Below, piece by piece: positions 24,208 through 35,470 of a stretch of DNA of 64,000 nucleotides. Position 1 is the first letter of the stretch, and every line of letters begins with the position of its first letter. The DNA lies in assembly GCF_013373865.1 (NCBI RefSeq), contig NC_050474.1:12835045-12899044 (forward strand). The letters are read 5' to 3'. Under the pieces are notes generated by a model. It saw only the letters and a program-made list of their open reading frames with translations, was not told the DNA's origin and searched no databases. A program made the translations under genes and the position numbers. The stretch is from Monomorium pharaonis (lineage: Eukaryota; Arthropoda; Insecta; Hymenoptera; Formicidae).

Positions 24208-27200
24208 GTGACACACGTAAGACGAGACGCCACACGATGCGACGGTCTTGACCTAATTACGTTCCCGATCAAAGAAACACGCGCTGGTGAAATCGATATG
24301 TTGTTCGATTCAGGCGCAACGCTATCGCTAATAAAGGTAAAAAACCTAAAGGGAAAAACAAGAATTTATCCCGAGGAAGTATCATTGGTAGGAATAACTG
24401 GCCACCGAGTGCATACTATAGGAAAGATGTAAGCCACTATCAAGATAGGCGAGCAAGAGATTAAACACGCCATATACGTAGTGAGAGACGATTTCCCTAT
24501 GGAATACGAGGGGATAATCGGCCTCGATTTCCTGCGCAAACAGCATGTATCATGCGACTATAAAAATAAGACAGTGACTATAGAAAATGTCACCCTGCAA
24601 CTTAAACCGTATAATAAAATTATTTTAAAACCGCGCAGCAAAATCATCGTTCGTGCAGTAACGAACCGAAACAAAACCGGAGTAATCCGAGCCAAAGAAA
24701 CTTCGCCCGGCATCTATATTGGAAGATGCATGGTAGAGCCGAAAAATTTTATGTGTCCTATAAGCATAATTAACACCACGGATAAACCAGTGGAAATCAC
24801 CACACCGATCGTTACCGTGGAAGATATCGAAGAAGATGTCATGCAACAAGTCTATGTCGTGACCTCCGAAACGGACTGCGAGACAAAGCTTCCCCGCGGA
24901 GAACGCGTATGACAACTATTACGCACACAGCATCTCAATCCAGAGGAACAAAAGGCACTCAATCGGATATGCAACGAATATCAGGACATATTTCATTTGA
25001 ACGGAGAACCTCTGACGTGTACCTCGACGGTGAAACACGAGATCAGCACGCGAGCCGACGCCGCGCCTGTGAACGTGCGACCGTATCGCTTCCCCGCCAA
25101 ACATAAGGAGTAAGTGAGTACACAAATAAAGGAAATGCTGAAAAATAGTATTATCCACACTAGTACGAGCCAGTGGAACGCACCCCTGTTAGTTGTGCCG
25201 AAGAAAGCTGACTCGACTGGAAAATCACGACTTCGAATAGTAATCGACTTTCGAAAGTTGAATGATTTGACTATTGGCGACTCATTTCCATTGCCAAATA
25301 TTGATGAAATATTGGACCAGTTAGGAAACGCTAAATATTTCACGACGCTAGCTCTAGCGTCAGGGTACCACCAGATATCCATGGCTGAGCATGATAAGCC
25401 GAAAACAGCATTCTCGACACCGTATGGACACTACGAGTACAATCGGATGCCGTTCGGACTTAAAAACGCGCCAGCCACATTCCAGAGGCTAATGAACTCT
25501 GTGCTTACTGGAATGCAAGGACTTAGATACCTCGTATATTTAGCTGACATTGTCATATACGGCTCAAGTCTAAAGGAACATAACAAGCGCTTAGAAGAAG
25601 TGCTACTACGCCTACGGGAAGCTAATCTAAAGCTACAACCCGATAAGTGCGAGTTCCTACGAAAAGAGGTGAATTACCTCGGCCATATTATTTCTGAGGA
25701 CGGGATAGCACCCGATTCCGAAAAATTACAGGCAATAAAAGATTTTCCATAACCACGCAAGGTCAAGGATATTCAATCCTTCATCGAACTTGCTGGTTAC
25801 TATCGAAAATTTATCAGCGACTTTTCTAAAATTGCTAAGCCAATGACGAAGCTAACTAAGAAAACTGAAAAGTTCGACGGAAAAATTGATGACGGCACCC
25901 GTGCTACAATATCCGGACTTCACCAAGGAATTCAACGTGACCACGGATGCTTCCGACTATGCAATCGGAGCAGTCCTGTCAAAGGGACCGGTAGGTAGCG
26001 ACCGTCCTATTGCTTACGCAAGCCGAGTATTAAATCGCGCGGAGCAAAATTATAGCACTACCGAAAAGGAGTTGCTAGCCATTGCGTGGGCTGTCAAGTA
26101 TTTCCGCCCATATGTGTACGGCGTAAAATTTAAAATAGTGACGGACCATAAGACACTCACATGGTTATTTAATGTAAATGACCCCGGATCGCGACTGATT
26201 CGGTGGCGACTAAAATTAGAAGAGTATGATTATGAGATCATACACAAAGCCGGTCGAGCGAACGCGAACGCCGACGCGCTAAGTCAAAACGTGAAGAGGG
26301 AGGCTTACGTTACGGAAGACTCTGATAAGATCCTCGCGCTCGAAGAGGACAGTGTACACACACAATTAAACACGCCGATAAAAAATAATAAAAGTATACA
26401 GGAGTATACTGAAGAAGAAAAGAAACAAATTCTGTATGAATACTACGATGCCCCGACAGGAGGACATCAGGGAATCGAGCGAACGATAAGAAGAATACGC
26501 CTAAAACACAACTGGCATGGATTAACAGCCGACGTAGAGAGATACATAAAGAAATGCGAGCTTTGCCAGAAAAACAAACTCTCTCGCAGAATTAAAGCAC
26601 CGCTAGTTATCACCGGTACACCAAGCCGACCATTTGAAAAATGCGCGTTGGATATCGTCGGACCGTTAACCTTAACAAACAACGAAAATCGGTACCTGCT
26701 GACATTTCAGGACCACCTAACAAAATTTAGTAAGGCTATGCCCCTTCCTAACCAAGAAGCGAATACCGTAAGTAAGGCATTCGTAACGAAAATCGTTCTA
26801 GAATATGGAATTCCGGAATGCATATTAACAGATCAGGGAACTAATTTTATGAGCAAAGTATTTAAGAATACTTGCAGACTGCTCAAAATTAAGAAGATAC
26901 AGACAGCGGCTTATCACCCTGAAAGCAACGGCGTATTAAAACGATCGCATCGAACCTTAGCCGAGTATCTAAGGCTAAATTTTATTAATAAGGATCAGAC
27001 GGACTGGGACGAGTGGATTCCGTACGCTAACTACATATACCTATAATACCACCCCCCACACCGCAACAGGGTACACTTCCTTCAAATTAATTTACGGTCA
27101 TCCCCCCGAATTACCAACAGCGCTAGCCAAGCCGCCTAAAAGGACGTATAGCCACGATGACTATGCGCTCGAGTTACGGGAGAGATTACGTGCCACTAAT

Positions 27201-27470
27201 AGTATCGCCAAAGATAACATAAGGGATGAAAAACAAAAGTCGAAGGATTATTACGACCGATCCGTAAAGGAAACCAATTATAAAGTTGGCGATAAAATTC
27301 TACTTTTCGACGAAACGCTTCGCCGAGGGCGTTCTAAGAAATTGGACGCGCAATGGACCGGATCCTATACAGTTACCGAAAGACATTTGCGCGTCACCTA
27401 TACGGTAAAAAGAGGAAAACGGACAATCCGCGTACACGTAAATCGCATGAAACCCTTTATCGAAGGGTAA
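24208..27470 (+). pseudogene. pol: Gypsy pol (protease, RT, RNase H, integrase), broken
   Basis: The aspartic protease shows MLFDSGATLSLI (about 24,298-24,333) with IGLDF later. RT spans about 25,110-25,750, with RIVIDFRKLND, MPFGLKNAPATFQ and LGHIISEDG. Motif A reads TTLALASGYHQI, and the YxDD box reads YLADIVIYG. Both catalytic Asp positions are therefore Ala. RNase H follows: TDASDYAIGAVLS, TEKELLAIAWAVKYF, TDHKTLTWLF. Integrase has the H2C2 finger ending CELCQKNK and D-D-E residues in LDIVGP, LTDQGTNF and HPESNG. The C-terminal part to the stop at 27,468 resembles the end of the second Gypsy. Stops lie at 24,430, 24,910, 25,111 and 25,750. About 15 codons plus a frame are lost near 25,880, and there is a frameshift near 27,035. 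Non-functional. Confidence 0.85.
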
Positions 27471-27573
27471 CGCAAGAATTATATATAATAATAATAACAA
27501 TAAATAAAATTAGACTCACCAGGTTAAAAACCGCCTGAGTAATCCATCCGGCACGCAAAATAATGGCACACAC

Positions 27574-27678
27574 AAAAAAAGGGGGGAGGGACTAACTAAA
27601 GAGGGGGAGGAACAAGCACTATACTACACTTAAAACAAACACTAAGCTACAAAACTAATAACTAAAGGAGGGAGGAAG
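27574..27678 (+). other. Polypurine runs behind Gypsy pol
   Basis: Three purine runs (A7 followed by GGGGGGAGGG at 27,574; GAGGGGGAGGAA at 27,601; AAAGGAGGGAGGAAG at 27,664) lie just after pol. One of them may be the polypurine tract that primes plus-strand synthesis, but no obvious TG-starting LTR follows directly. Confidence 0.4.
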
Positions 27679-27687
27679 TTCAAGCTA

Positions 27688-28023
27688 TTACTCCTCCGAC
27701 TCCTCACCAACTCCCTCCTCCCCGAGGTCACGCTCCCATTCCCCCTCGGACTCCGAAACATCAACGTCTTCCAGCAGCCGGTCTATCATACCGGGAGACG
27801 GGGGAAAAACGTACGGAGCACTACCGGAGTCGGAAACCTCGTCCTCATCCTCGCTGGAGGACATATCACTCTGTTCCTCCTCGGAGCCCTCGTACTCCGC
27901 CGCGTCCTCAACCTGGTCTTCAAAAATTCCCACAATTTCGCCCTCGTCCGGGGACGCGTCATCCAAAGCGATAACCCCCGGATTAGGCGACGGGGGTGGC
28001 GATGGCGGCACTAAAAACTGCAT
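27688..28023 (-). CDS. Acidic antisense ORF between Gypsy pol and the probable 3' LTR
   Basis: A 111-codon frame on the strand opposite to gag-pol. It starts MQFLVPPSPPPSPNPG and ends GEESEE. By my count about a third of its residues are Asp or Glu, with two Arg and no Lys; a Ser/Asp/Glu block (SSSEDEDEVSDSG) lies near residue 55-67. It has no stop although the sense frames of the same element are full of them. It is clearly more GC-rich than the flanks. I know no family match. It could be an accessory protein or antisense gene of this Gypsy lineage, a captured fragment, or a by-product of a CT-rich tract. The start is preceded on its own strand by a long A-rich run. Confidence 0.4.
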   Translation of the reverse strand: MQFLVPPSPPPSPNPGVIALDDASPDEGEIVGIFEDQVEDAAEYEGSEEEQSDMSSSEDEDEVSDSGSAPYVFPPSPGMIDRLLEDVDVSESEGEWERDLGEEGVGEESEE

Positions 28024-28049
28024 ATTTTCGTTTTTTTTTCTCTTTTTCG

Positions 28050-28730
28050 CGGACCGTAAAAAATGAAAAAAATATCTCGCACGACAGCTCGGACAAGACT
28101 GATCTTAGAGCAGTCCAAGACAGTCGACCCAAAGGCAACATTAGCTGAGACAGATAAACATTACACCTTTCTCACGCACAATTAAAAAAGAGCACAACGT
28201 CGACGAGATAAAATAATGCTGATTAATAAGATGCAAGGTAGTAATAATAAACCACCTTGCAGGGGACTTCTCATATGTATCTACCTGGCAACAGCAGCTC
28301 AAGGAAGCGATGCCCCCACTAATAATCAAATCCGCGACACTATTTAAGCTGCTGCCGAACAGCGGCCCGCGGGATCAATGATTAACAATCAAGCCGATAC
28401 GTACGGCCCGCACGAGTAAATTACGAGTTCGGGACTTAGCCGCAAGCAAATCTCAAGCGAGCGAAGAGACGACGCGTTAACTCTGAGTCACGCGCCGTAT
28501 CTAATCAAGTGTAACACGACGCGGCACCTTCGCCGACCGCAACCAGTGTACAACATTAGAAATAAATCTTATATCAGTTTAAATTAAATCAGTGAGTGAG
28601 GACCCTGCCAACAAAAGCCGCCTCTTTCCGTGAGTTCCTACTCCTTGGGCAGCAACGAATCCCGAAAGATCTTTTGTCGCACCGCAAGGTACGGCAAAAA
28701 TCATTTGTTGTACCGCAAGGCGCAACAAAT
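28050..28730 (+). other. Probable 3' LTR region of the first Gypsy element
   Basis: Contains a TATA-like TATTTAAG at 28,341 and an AATAAA at 28,561, in the order expected for U3-R-U5. Near the right end is a short repeated phrase ACCGCAAGGYRCRRCA. Edges are uncertain because no second LTR copy is in the window. The small minus-strand frame at 28,141-28,329 is not convincing. Confidence 0.4.
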
Positions 28731-29547
28731 TGCATTCATTAAATCAAATTGATGTCAATTTGATGGTTATTTCTCACTGGAAAATCTATCTTAAAACGAT
28801 GAAATTTACAACCATATAAAAATTATTTTCAGAAATGCTAACAAAATTTCTCTATTAGTAAAATGTTATCAGAGATTGATGTAGGTACAAAATGGATAAA
28901 AAATGTATTAGAGACGAGAAATGAGCGTAAATAGTTGTTAAAAATTCTATGTAATATTTAATCATGCCATGTAACCCCCTTCCAAAGTTTGAGAAGTATA
29001 AGAAATAAACGAGTTGTGTATATATTATACGCGGGAGTAATTTTATGCAGAGTATAATAACAAATAAAAAAATAACAATTGGCGCGCGCGAAGCGCGCGC
29101 ATGTTCTAGTCCTCTTTAAAAAAGTCCTCTTCTAAAAAGTCCGTGAAACCTCGAACTCGAATATATCAAATTCATTGTTACCTTTATTCTCTGGATGCTG
29201 ATTGGCTATCTCGATTGCATGTCGTTTGCGCGGCTTGCTTCGCGTGTCATCGCGTGAGGTTCGCGTTTGACAGTTAAGAAAACAGACGCGTGAGGTTCGC
29301 GTTTGACACTTAAGAAAACAGATAAAGAAATAAAAAGAAGCATTCCTTAATTTCTTCTGCTTGTTTCGAGAGAGAGAGAGGGAGGGAGGGAGAGAGGAAG
29401 GGAGAGAGGGAGGGAGGGAGGGAGGAAAGGAGGGAGGGAGGGGGGGAGGGGGGGAGAAAGGAATTGAGGTAAGTATTTCAAAAATATTCAAATACAATTA
29501 TACATATATATATATATATATCGCTTATTTGCTGAAAGCATAAAAAT
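28731..29547. other. Spacer with a GC palindrome and a purine tract
   Basis: GGCGCGCGCGAAGCGCGCGC lies at 29,081-29,100. Further on are two copies of GTGAGGTTCGCGTTTGACA and a GGGAGGGAGG purine tract at 29,366-29,460. Frames over the purine tract are low-complexity artefacts. A TATATCGCTTATTTGCTG phrase just before the LTR recurs at about 33,556. Confidence 0.5.
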
Positions 29548-30065
29548 TGTTGTGAGTGTGATGCACTCACACAAGAAATGTCGCAAGCGATATAAGATGT
29601 CAAATGACACCTCGCGCGCGGACATCGCCCGGCCTACATACCGGACGTCGCACCGGGCAATGCACCCGATTGCTTAATAAACAAGACCCAAAATCTCTTG
29701 ATTTTGGGGTGGAATCTGCATAGGTAGCAATTGCTGGCTAAGCAAGAGCATTGACCAAAGGCCAGTGACCGGGAAGTACCCTCCCCGGCTGTACACCAAA
29801 AATCAGTGTATATAAACACCGAGGTACAGACAACGAGCGGGCTTTGCTACACATTATACAGCGGCGAACGTATGTCGCTCATTCTTTTATATTTGTCACG
29901 GGTATTAACGAATTAAGTCAGTGTAACTCAGTGTAATCAAGATAGAAAACATATACACATTGTTATACGACAATCGGCTACAATCTCTCAAGAAACCTGA
30001 CCCGAGGAGTATCGACGGACGATCCCAAATATCGGTGGCCCTCTATCCACCAAAGGGCCACAACA
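29548..30065 (+). mobile_element. 5' LTR of the second Gypsy element, 518 bp
   Basis: Starts TGTTGTGAGTG and ends GGGCCACAACA, giving perfect inverted termini TGTTGTG/CACAACA. It is followed after four bases by a primer-binding-like site. A TATATAAAC motif at about 29,810 could be the promoter. No matching 3' LTR is found after the coding remnant, so the right side of this element has been lost. Confidence 0.8.
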
Positions 30066-30069
30066 AATC

Positions 30070-30088
30070 TGGTGGCAGCGGTGGGATT
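30070..30088 (+). promoter_or_regulatory. Primer-binding site of the second Gypsy element
   Basis: TGGTGGCAGCGGTGGGATT begins with the TGG expected for pairing to a tRNA 3' CCA end, just downstream of the LTR. The 3' end of a tRNA-Leu could pair with it; the exact tRNA was not verified. Confidence 0.65.
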
Positions 30089-30528
30089 CACTGTCGAACA
30101 ACCTACCAAGGACAAATACTCCCTAACGGACTCAAAGCAAGAAAAGAACAGTCAAGAAAAAGAGCGGAAGCCGATCAGAGCGAACGAAATTCGCCAAAAA
30201 TCCTGCCCAACGCAGCCGAACCGATCAGCTGATCTGCGGACCTGAGATCCAGCAAAGAAGACAGCCATCGAGCCAGAGCTCCGCCATCGAACAGTGCAAC
30301 AGCGATAGCGGCGAAATCCGAGAAGACACCGACCTACCGCATCGTGACTCACCAGCCAAGCGGCAAAACGACGGACAGCATGCAGCGATATACTGCGTTA
30401 ATGTAAGTCCGACAAATATTGTAAGCGAAATAAATTATAAGCGAGCGCGTCCGAAAACCCGAAATACGCAGGCCCCCGGTAACTTAGTTATCGAAAAATA
30501 ACAGTAGCAAATAAAGTAACAAAAGCGA

Positions 30529-32250
30529 ATGTCAGGTAATAGAAACTCGCCGATACGAAACGAATCGTGGCTATTTAGCGAAGCTGCGGCGCGATCGATA
30601 CATTATTTAGAATTAGATTTTGCCTGGCGAGCGGTCCAAGCCCTTCGCGAGGATCGGGATAACGTTCGTAGAGCTTTAGAATATTCCCCCGAAGGCAATA
30701 ACGAGCTACTCGAGTACGTAATTCGCGAGCGAGAATTTCTATTCGCGAGTCTCGATTCCAGTTTATTCGACAACAACGCAGTTGACGCGACTCGACAAGA
30801 CCGCGGGATCAGACGGACGAGACCGTACCTTAGCCGAACTCCGAGCCGTGTATCCTCACGAGGTGAATTCTCATTAATCTCATACGATTCCGATAATCCT
30901 GAAGAAATTTTCGAAAGATACACAATGAGTGCCAATGAACAAGCACAACCATCGGGAGCTCAACAATCGGAAACTCAACAATTTATTGCCCACGCCGAAC
31001 AAGAAATACAACAGATTCATCAGAAGATAACTGAAAATCCTGCCGAACGAATCGCACGACCTAACGTGGCGCGTGAACGGGATGATGACATTCGAGGCAC
31101 CCTGCGAGCTTTGATACAAGAAATTAGGGGAATACATATGGAAATTGACGCTTTACGTGAAACGCAATTACAAACACAACGCATCCGCGATTTTCGACCA
31201 TCACATCACGGCAGATGTGAAACAGCGTTCGAAAATCCTCTAGAGAATGCGCGACACCAAAGAGGCCACGGAATTCTGACGTTAAAAGAGGCCCGAAATA
31301 TGATCCCAGAGATCGACGGTACTTCGAGAGACCGAGTACGCGAATTTCTAAACGCAAGTACATATGCCATGAAAAGTATTCATTTTGCTGACGAGTATAA
31401 TCTACTTGAAGCCATACTTTAAAATTTAAGGGAAAGACCATGATGGACTTTCTCACTCGTGACATAGAAAATTTTGAGCAGCTAAAAAGGGAACTAGAGA
31501 ATGAATATCTGAGCAAGCATAGTACTGCTCATCTACAACTCGAATTCAATTCCCTAAAGCAAAAATCCAATGAGACCGCTCAGGAATTCGGGCGGCGAGT
31601 GGACAACCTCGCTATGGAACTATTTGAGTCCATGAAGAAGGAAAGAACCACACTACAGAACAGCAAAGAGTGATACTGGAGAATATTAAGGAACAAGCTC
31701 TCTATAATTATCAAATAGGCTTAAATGAAGATATAAAATTATTGGTACGTGCACAGCGATACCACACGCTACAAGAAGCCATCGCAGGAGCAAGCGCAGA
31801 AGAAAAGGTCAAGGGACCAAATGCGAGAACCAATGGATACAGAAAAGATGCCCAAATCGCATCTCAAAATGATCAGAACCCGACTCTCCAATGCGGAAAA
31901 TGCGGAAAAACTGGTCACGACGGACGAAAATACCGTAGCAGCCGGTAAGCCAATCGCTTTACGTTACTGCAACCGGAGAAATCACGCGTCAACGCAGTCG
32001 TTTTTTTTTGCATTGTTTGCAAAAAAAATTTTGCAAACAATGCAAGAAACGCGGCCACGCTCGGAATGAGTGCTGGCACCTAAACGGGAAGACCGTAAAT
32101 AAAACGTCAAAAAGCCCTCAAGGACCACGAAATAATAGCTTGAAAAATAATAATACGCGAGAAGCGATCAAACCGCGAAGGAAAAAGAACACCCATTCCG
32201 AGTCCAGCAGCGAAGAAGAAAGAGAATCAGCCGGAAAGAAAGATAAGTGC
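30529..32250 (+). pseudogene. gag: Gypsy gag (second element), broken
   Basis: Starts MSGNRNSPIRNE with a good ATG and stays open to 31,420 (297 residues), so the N-terminal domain missing from the first Gypsy is visible here. It has a Gln-rich linker (SETQQFIAHAEQEIQQ) and the capsid-like core (MIPEIDGTSRDRVREFL). A frameshift or small deletion near 31,420 and another near 31,673 interrupt it. Two zinc knuckles follow: CGKCGKTGHDGRKY (about 31,890), whose last Cys is replaced by Tyr, and CKQCKKRGHARNEC (about 32,025-32,065). An inserted stretch with a T-run lies between them. The tail is Lys/Ser/Glu-rich. It shares order and many residues with the first Gypsy gag, so both belong to one lineage. 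Confidence 0.8.
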
Positions 32251-33064
32251 GCGCGGTCATATCAACTCGCGTCGGTAACTCGAGCCGCCCAGCGGAACTG
32301 CGACCTCGACCAAGTTACTCTTCCGATACAGGAAACGCGGTCGGGAGAAATTAATATGCTTTTTGATTCCGGCGCAACGATTTCGCTGATACGATTAAAT
32401 AAATTAAAAGGAAAAACCAGAATTTCCCCGGAAAGAATCACCCTAGCAGGGATGACTGGCCATCAATTGCATACGATTGGAAATATGCAGGCACATATTA
32501 AATTAGGTAAACAAGAGATAAAGCACACCATGTATGTGGTGAAAAATGACTTCCCGATGGAATACGACGGGATACTAGGCCTCGATTTTATGAAGAAACA
32601 TAAAGTAGCCCGCGATTACGGCAAAGAGGAACTGCAAATTACAGGTGGCACTTTCAAATTAAAGCCATACGGAAAAATCACTCTGAAACCGCGCAGTGAG
32701 ACCATCGTCCGAACTATAACTAATCGAAATCAACCCGGGGTGATCAGCATAGTAAACACTACTGATAAGCCGATGAAAATACGCACGCCGCACGTGATCA
32801 TTGAAGACTATGACGAAAACGATCATCAAATATATGCAGTTATAAAAGACGAAGGAAACAAAATTCAAAATCGGCGAAAAAGTACTATTATACGATGAAA
32901 CGCTCCGACGCAGACGATCTAAAAAATTAGACGCACAGTGGACTGGACCGTATACCGTAACCAAAAAACATTCTGATGTAAATTATACAATAAAAAGAGG
33001 AAGAACGACAACTCGCGTACACGTGAATCGATTAGAAGCATATATTTATAGAAGCGTAAATTAA
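32251..33064 (+). pseudogene. pol: Gypsy protease fused by deletion to the pol C-terminus
   Basis: The protease is clear (INMLFDSGATISLIRL, then ILGLDFMKK) and its frame runs to 32,898. At about 32,865, inside ACAAAATTCAAAATCGG, the sequence jumps to what is the far C-terminal pol region in the first Gypsy: GEKVLLYDETLRRRRSKKLD, ending RVHVNRLEAYIYRSVN at a stop at 33,062. The jump is in a different frame. RT, RNase H and the integrase core (about 2.3 kb in the relative) are gone. This is an internally deleted copy that could move only with help. Confidence 0.8.
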
Positions 33065-33772
33065 AATTTTAAATACGTGCAAGTGCGATTACAGACAGTC
33101 AATTTAGCGCATACAAGCGAGCGCACTTTTCAAGGTGCATACTTATGTCAATATCATTGTATTGATTTGTAAAATAAAAAAAAAATTATTTTTTTTTAAT
33201 AGCGCAATGCCTAGTACGACAAAGCCTTAAACATATTGCGAAACATATGTATGTATATATAATAATGTACGCAAAAAGAAATTTTTTTTTCTCCCTGCGA
33301 TAATTATTATAATCGATAATTATTAGCATTAGAAGCATTTTTTAATTTTTAATAACAAGAAGTCAACTTCACGCATTCTCCGTCACTGACTTTCTCTTGT
33401 ACCTCCGCGCTTATTGACTTATTACAATGATGAATTAAGGCGAAACCATTTACCGCATCGAAAAATAATATTAGACATTTCTTCTTAGATTTTCATTTTC
33501 TATCGCATGGTGCTAAGCAAATCCGATGCTTTTGTAACACCCTGTATATATGTATATATATCGCTTATTTGCTGGAAGCATAACAATTTTTGAATTTTTT
33601 TTGAACAGAATAAAGAAATAGTGTGGAGAGAGAAAGAAGAATCCCTTTCTTTTTGTACGTCGTTTAAAACAAGGTTAAAGAAAAAGAAAGAGAGAAAAGA
33701 ATAAAAGAAAGAAAGAAAAAGGTAATACATTTTCTAGAAATATGTCAATCATGAAATACATATTCCAGTACA
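33065..33772. other. AT-rich spacer; no 3' LTR found
   Basis: I looked for the TGTTGTG...CACAACA LTR after the Gypsy remnant and found none. Present are homopolymer runs, a TATATCGCTTATTTGCTG phrase (about 33,556) shared with 29,517, and a purine-rich GAGAAAGAAAG stretch (33,620-33,720) whose minus-strand frame is an artefact. Confidence 0.5.
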
Positions 33773-33780
33773 TACATAAT

Positions 33781-34969
33781 CAGGGATTGGCAAAAAATAA
33801 TAATAAATTAATATTATTTGATTACTTGATTAATCAGTAATCAAAGACAAAAATTATTTGATTACTCGATTAATCAGTAATCAAACTTTTAATTACTTGA
33901 TTAATCAGTAATCAGAGACGAAAATTATTTGATTATTTGATTAATCGATAATCAAAGACAAAAATTATTTGATTATTTGATTAATCGATAATCAAAGACA
34001 AAAATTATTTGATTACTCGGTTAATCAGTAATCAAGTTTTTGAATACTCGATTAATCAATAATCAGAGTCGAAAATTTTTGATTACTTGATTAATCAATA
34101 ATCAATATTGAAAGTCTTTGATTATTAGATTAACAAGTAATCAGAATAAGAATAAAATTTTTATCATTTGATCAATTAGCATTCAGACCTAAAAATTTGG
34201 CAATTACTTTATCGCTCAGTAATCAGGATCAAATGTGAAATATTGAATGAAATGATATCTTGATGAATGAAATAATATCAGCGTAAAGTAGCAATTACAC
34301 ATAGAAAATAATAATATATTAAAAGAAATGTTATTTTATACAATTTACAATATAAATTCTCCGTTTTTGAATTTGAATGAAAAAGTCTCTGTTTAATAAA
34401 ATTACACATTACACACAGAATTACACTTTACACAAATTACACATAGAAAAAAAATAATATATTTAAGGAAATAACAGAAACAGAAATTTTTTCATTCAAA
34501 TTCAATATGTTTATTAAAAAAAAAACGGAGAATTTATATTGTAAATTAAATGGAAGAACATTTCCTTAAATATATTATTTTTTTCTATGTGTAATTTGTG
34601 AGTAATCAAATAATTTTCGTCTTTGATTATTGATCAATTAAATAATCAAATAATTTTCGTCTTTGATTATCGATTAATCAAATAATCAAATAATTTTTGA
34701 CTTTGATTACCGATTAATCAAATAATCAATTAATTTTTGTCTCTGATTACTGATTAATCAAGTAATTAAAAATTTGATTACTGATTAATTGAGTAATCAA
34801 ATAATTTTTGTCTTTGATTATCGATTAACTAAATAATCAAATAATTTTCGTCTCTGATTACTGATTAATCAAGTAATAAAATAATTTTCGTCTTTGATTA
34901 CTGATTAATCAAGTAATCATTAATTAAAGCTAAAAATATTACTGAAAATATCGATGATGCCGATCTCTG
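33781..34969. mobile_element. hAT-type MITE with perfect 8-bp TSD and inverted subterminal arrays
   Basis: Flanked by TACATAAT at 33,773-33,780 and 34,970-34,977. The ends are CAGGGATTGGCA on the left and the complement of TGCCGATCTCTG on the right. Both subterminal zones (33,805-34,230 and 34,600-34,920) are tandem units of GATTACTGATTAATCAAGTA plus AAATAATTTTTGTCTT, in opposite orientation. The middle has no gene. Confidence 0.88.
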
Positions 34970-35470
34970 TACATAATATGTACACACATCGCAATTTATA
35001 CCACATCCAGTAATTATATTCTTGCTATAGATTTTATATTGAAATCTTGAAATCTCTCTATCTCTTTTTAATTACAATCTTGCTAATTTTTTTATATTAA
35101 AAATATCTGGAAGTTGAATACAGTTTTGATTTTTTGGAAAAAATGTTTTGCTTAAAATTTTTGGAAAAACCTTACAATGTTTTGCATAGAATTAGAATAA
35201 AAATATAAAATATTAAAATGTTTTGCATGAAAATATAACAAAAATTTTATTTAAAAACGACGAAAATAAAATTAATTATGTAAAAATAAATTTTAATAGT
35301 GTTTTGTAGAAAAATGAAAGAGATGTAAGTTAAATATTTTATATATTTTATAGAATAAATTATTAAATATAATAAATCATTAAATATAATAGATGATTTG
35401 GATTCATTTATAGGCATTAATAAATTATTCTATGAAGATATTCAATAAGTAAATATGGTGATACTTTAGT

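Larger units (their letters stand above)
22921..28730 (+). mobile_element. Gypsy-type LTR retrotransposon, 5'-truncated
   Basis: Order gag, protease, RT, RNase H, integrase is that of Ty3/Gypsy. The 5' LTR and the first ~160 gag residues are absent compared with the related element at 30,529. After pol (stop at 27,468-27,470) come polypurine runs at 27,574-27,591, 27,601-27,611 and 27,664-27,678, then an antisense acidic ORF. Beyond it is a stretch with TATTTAAG (28,341) and AATAAA (28,561), which is probably a 3' LTR. The LTR edges and the true right end cannot be set without the 5' copy; I placed the end near GCGCAACA. Confidence 0.75.

Noticed and set aside
23573..24216. Minus-strand frames over Gypsy gag
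   Set aside because: Antisense shadows of the gag frame with zinc knuckles on the plus strand.
29361..29543. Arg/Glu/Gly-rich frame
   Set aside because: Translation of a GGGAGGGA purine tract.
22922..33064. Endogenous retrovirus with an envelope gene
   Set aside because: No envelope-like frame, signal peptide or transmembrane segment follows either Gypsy pol.
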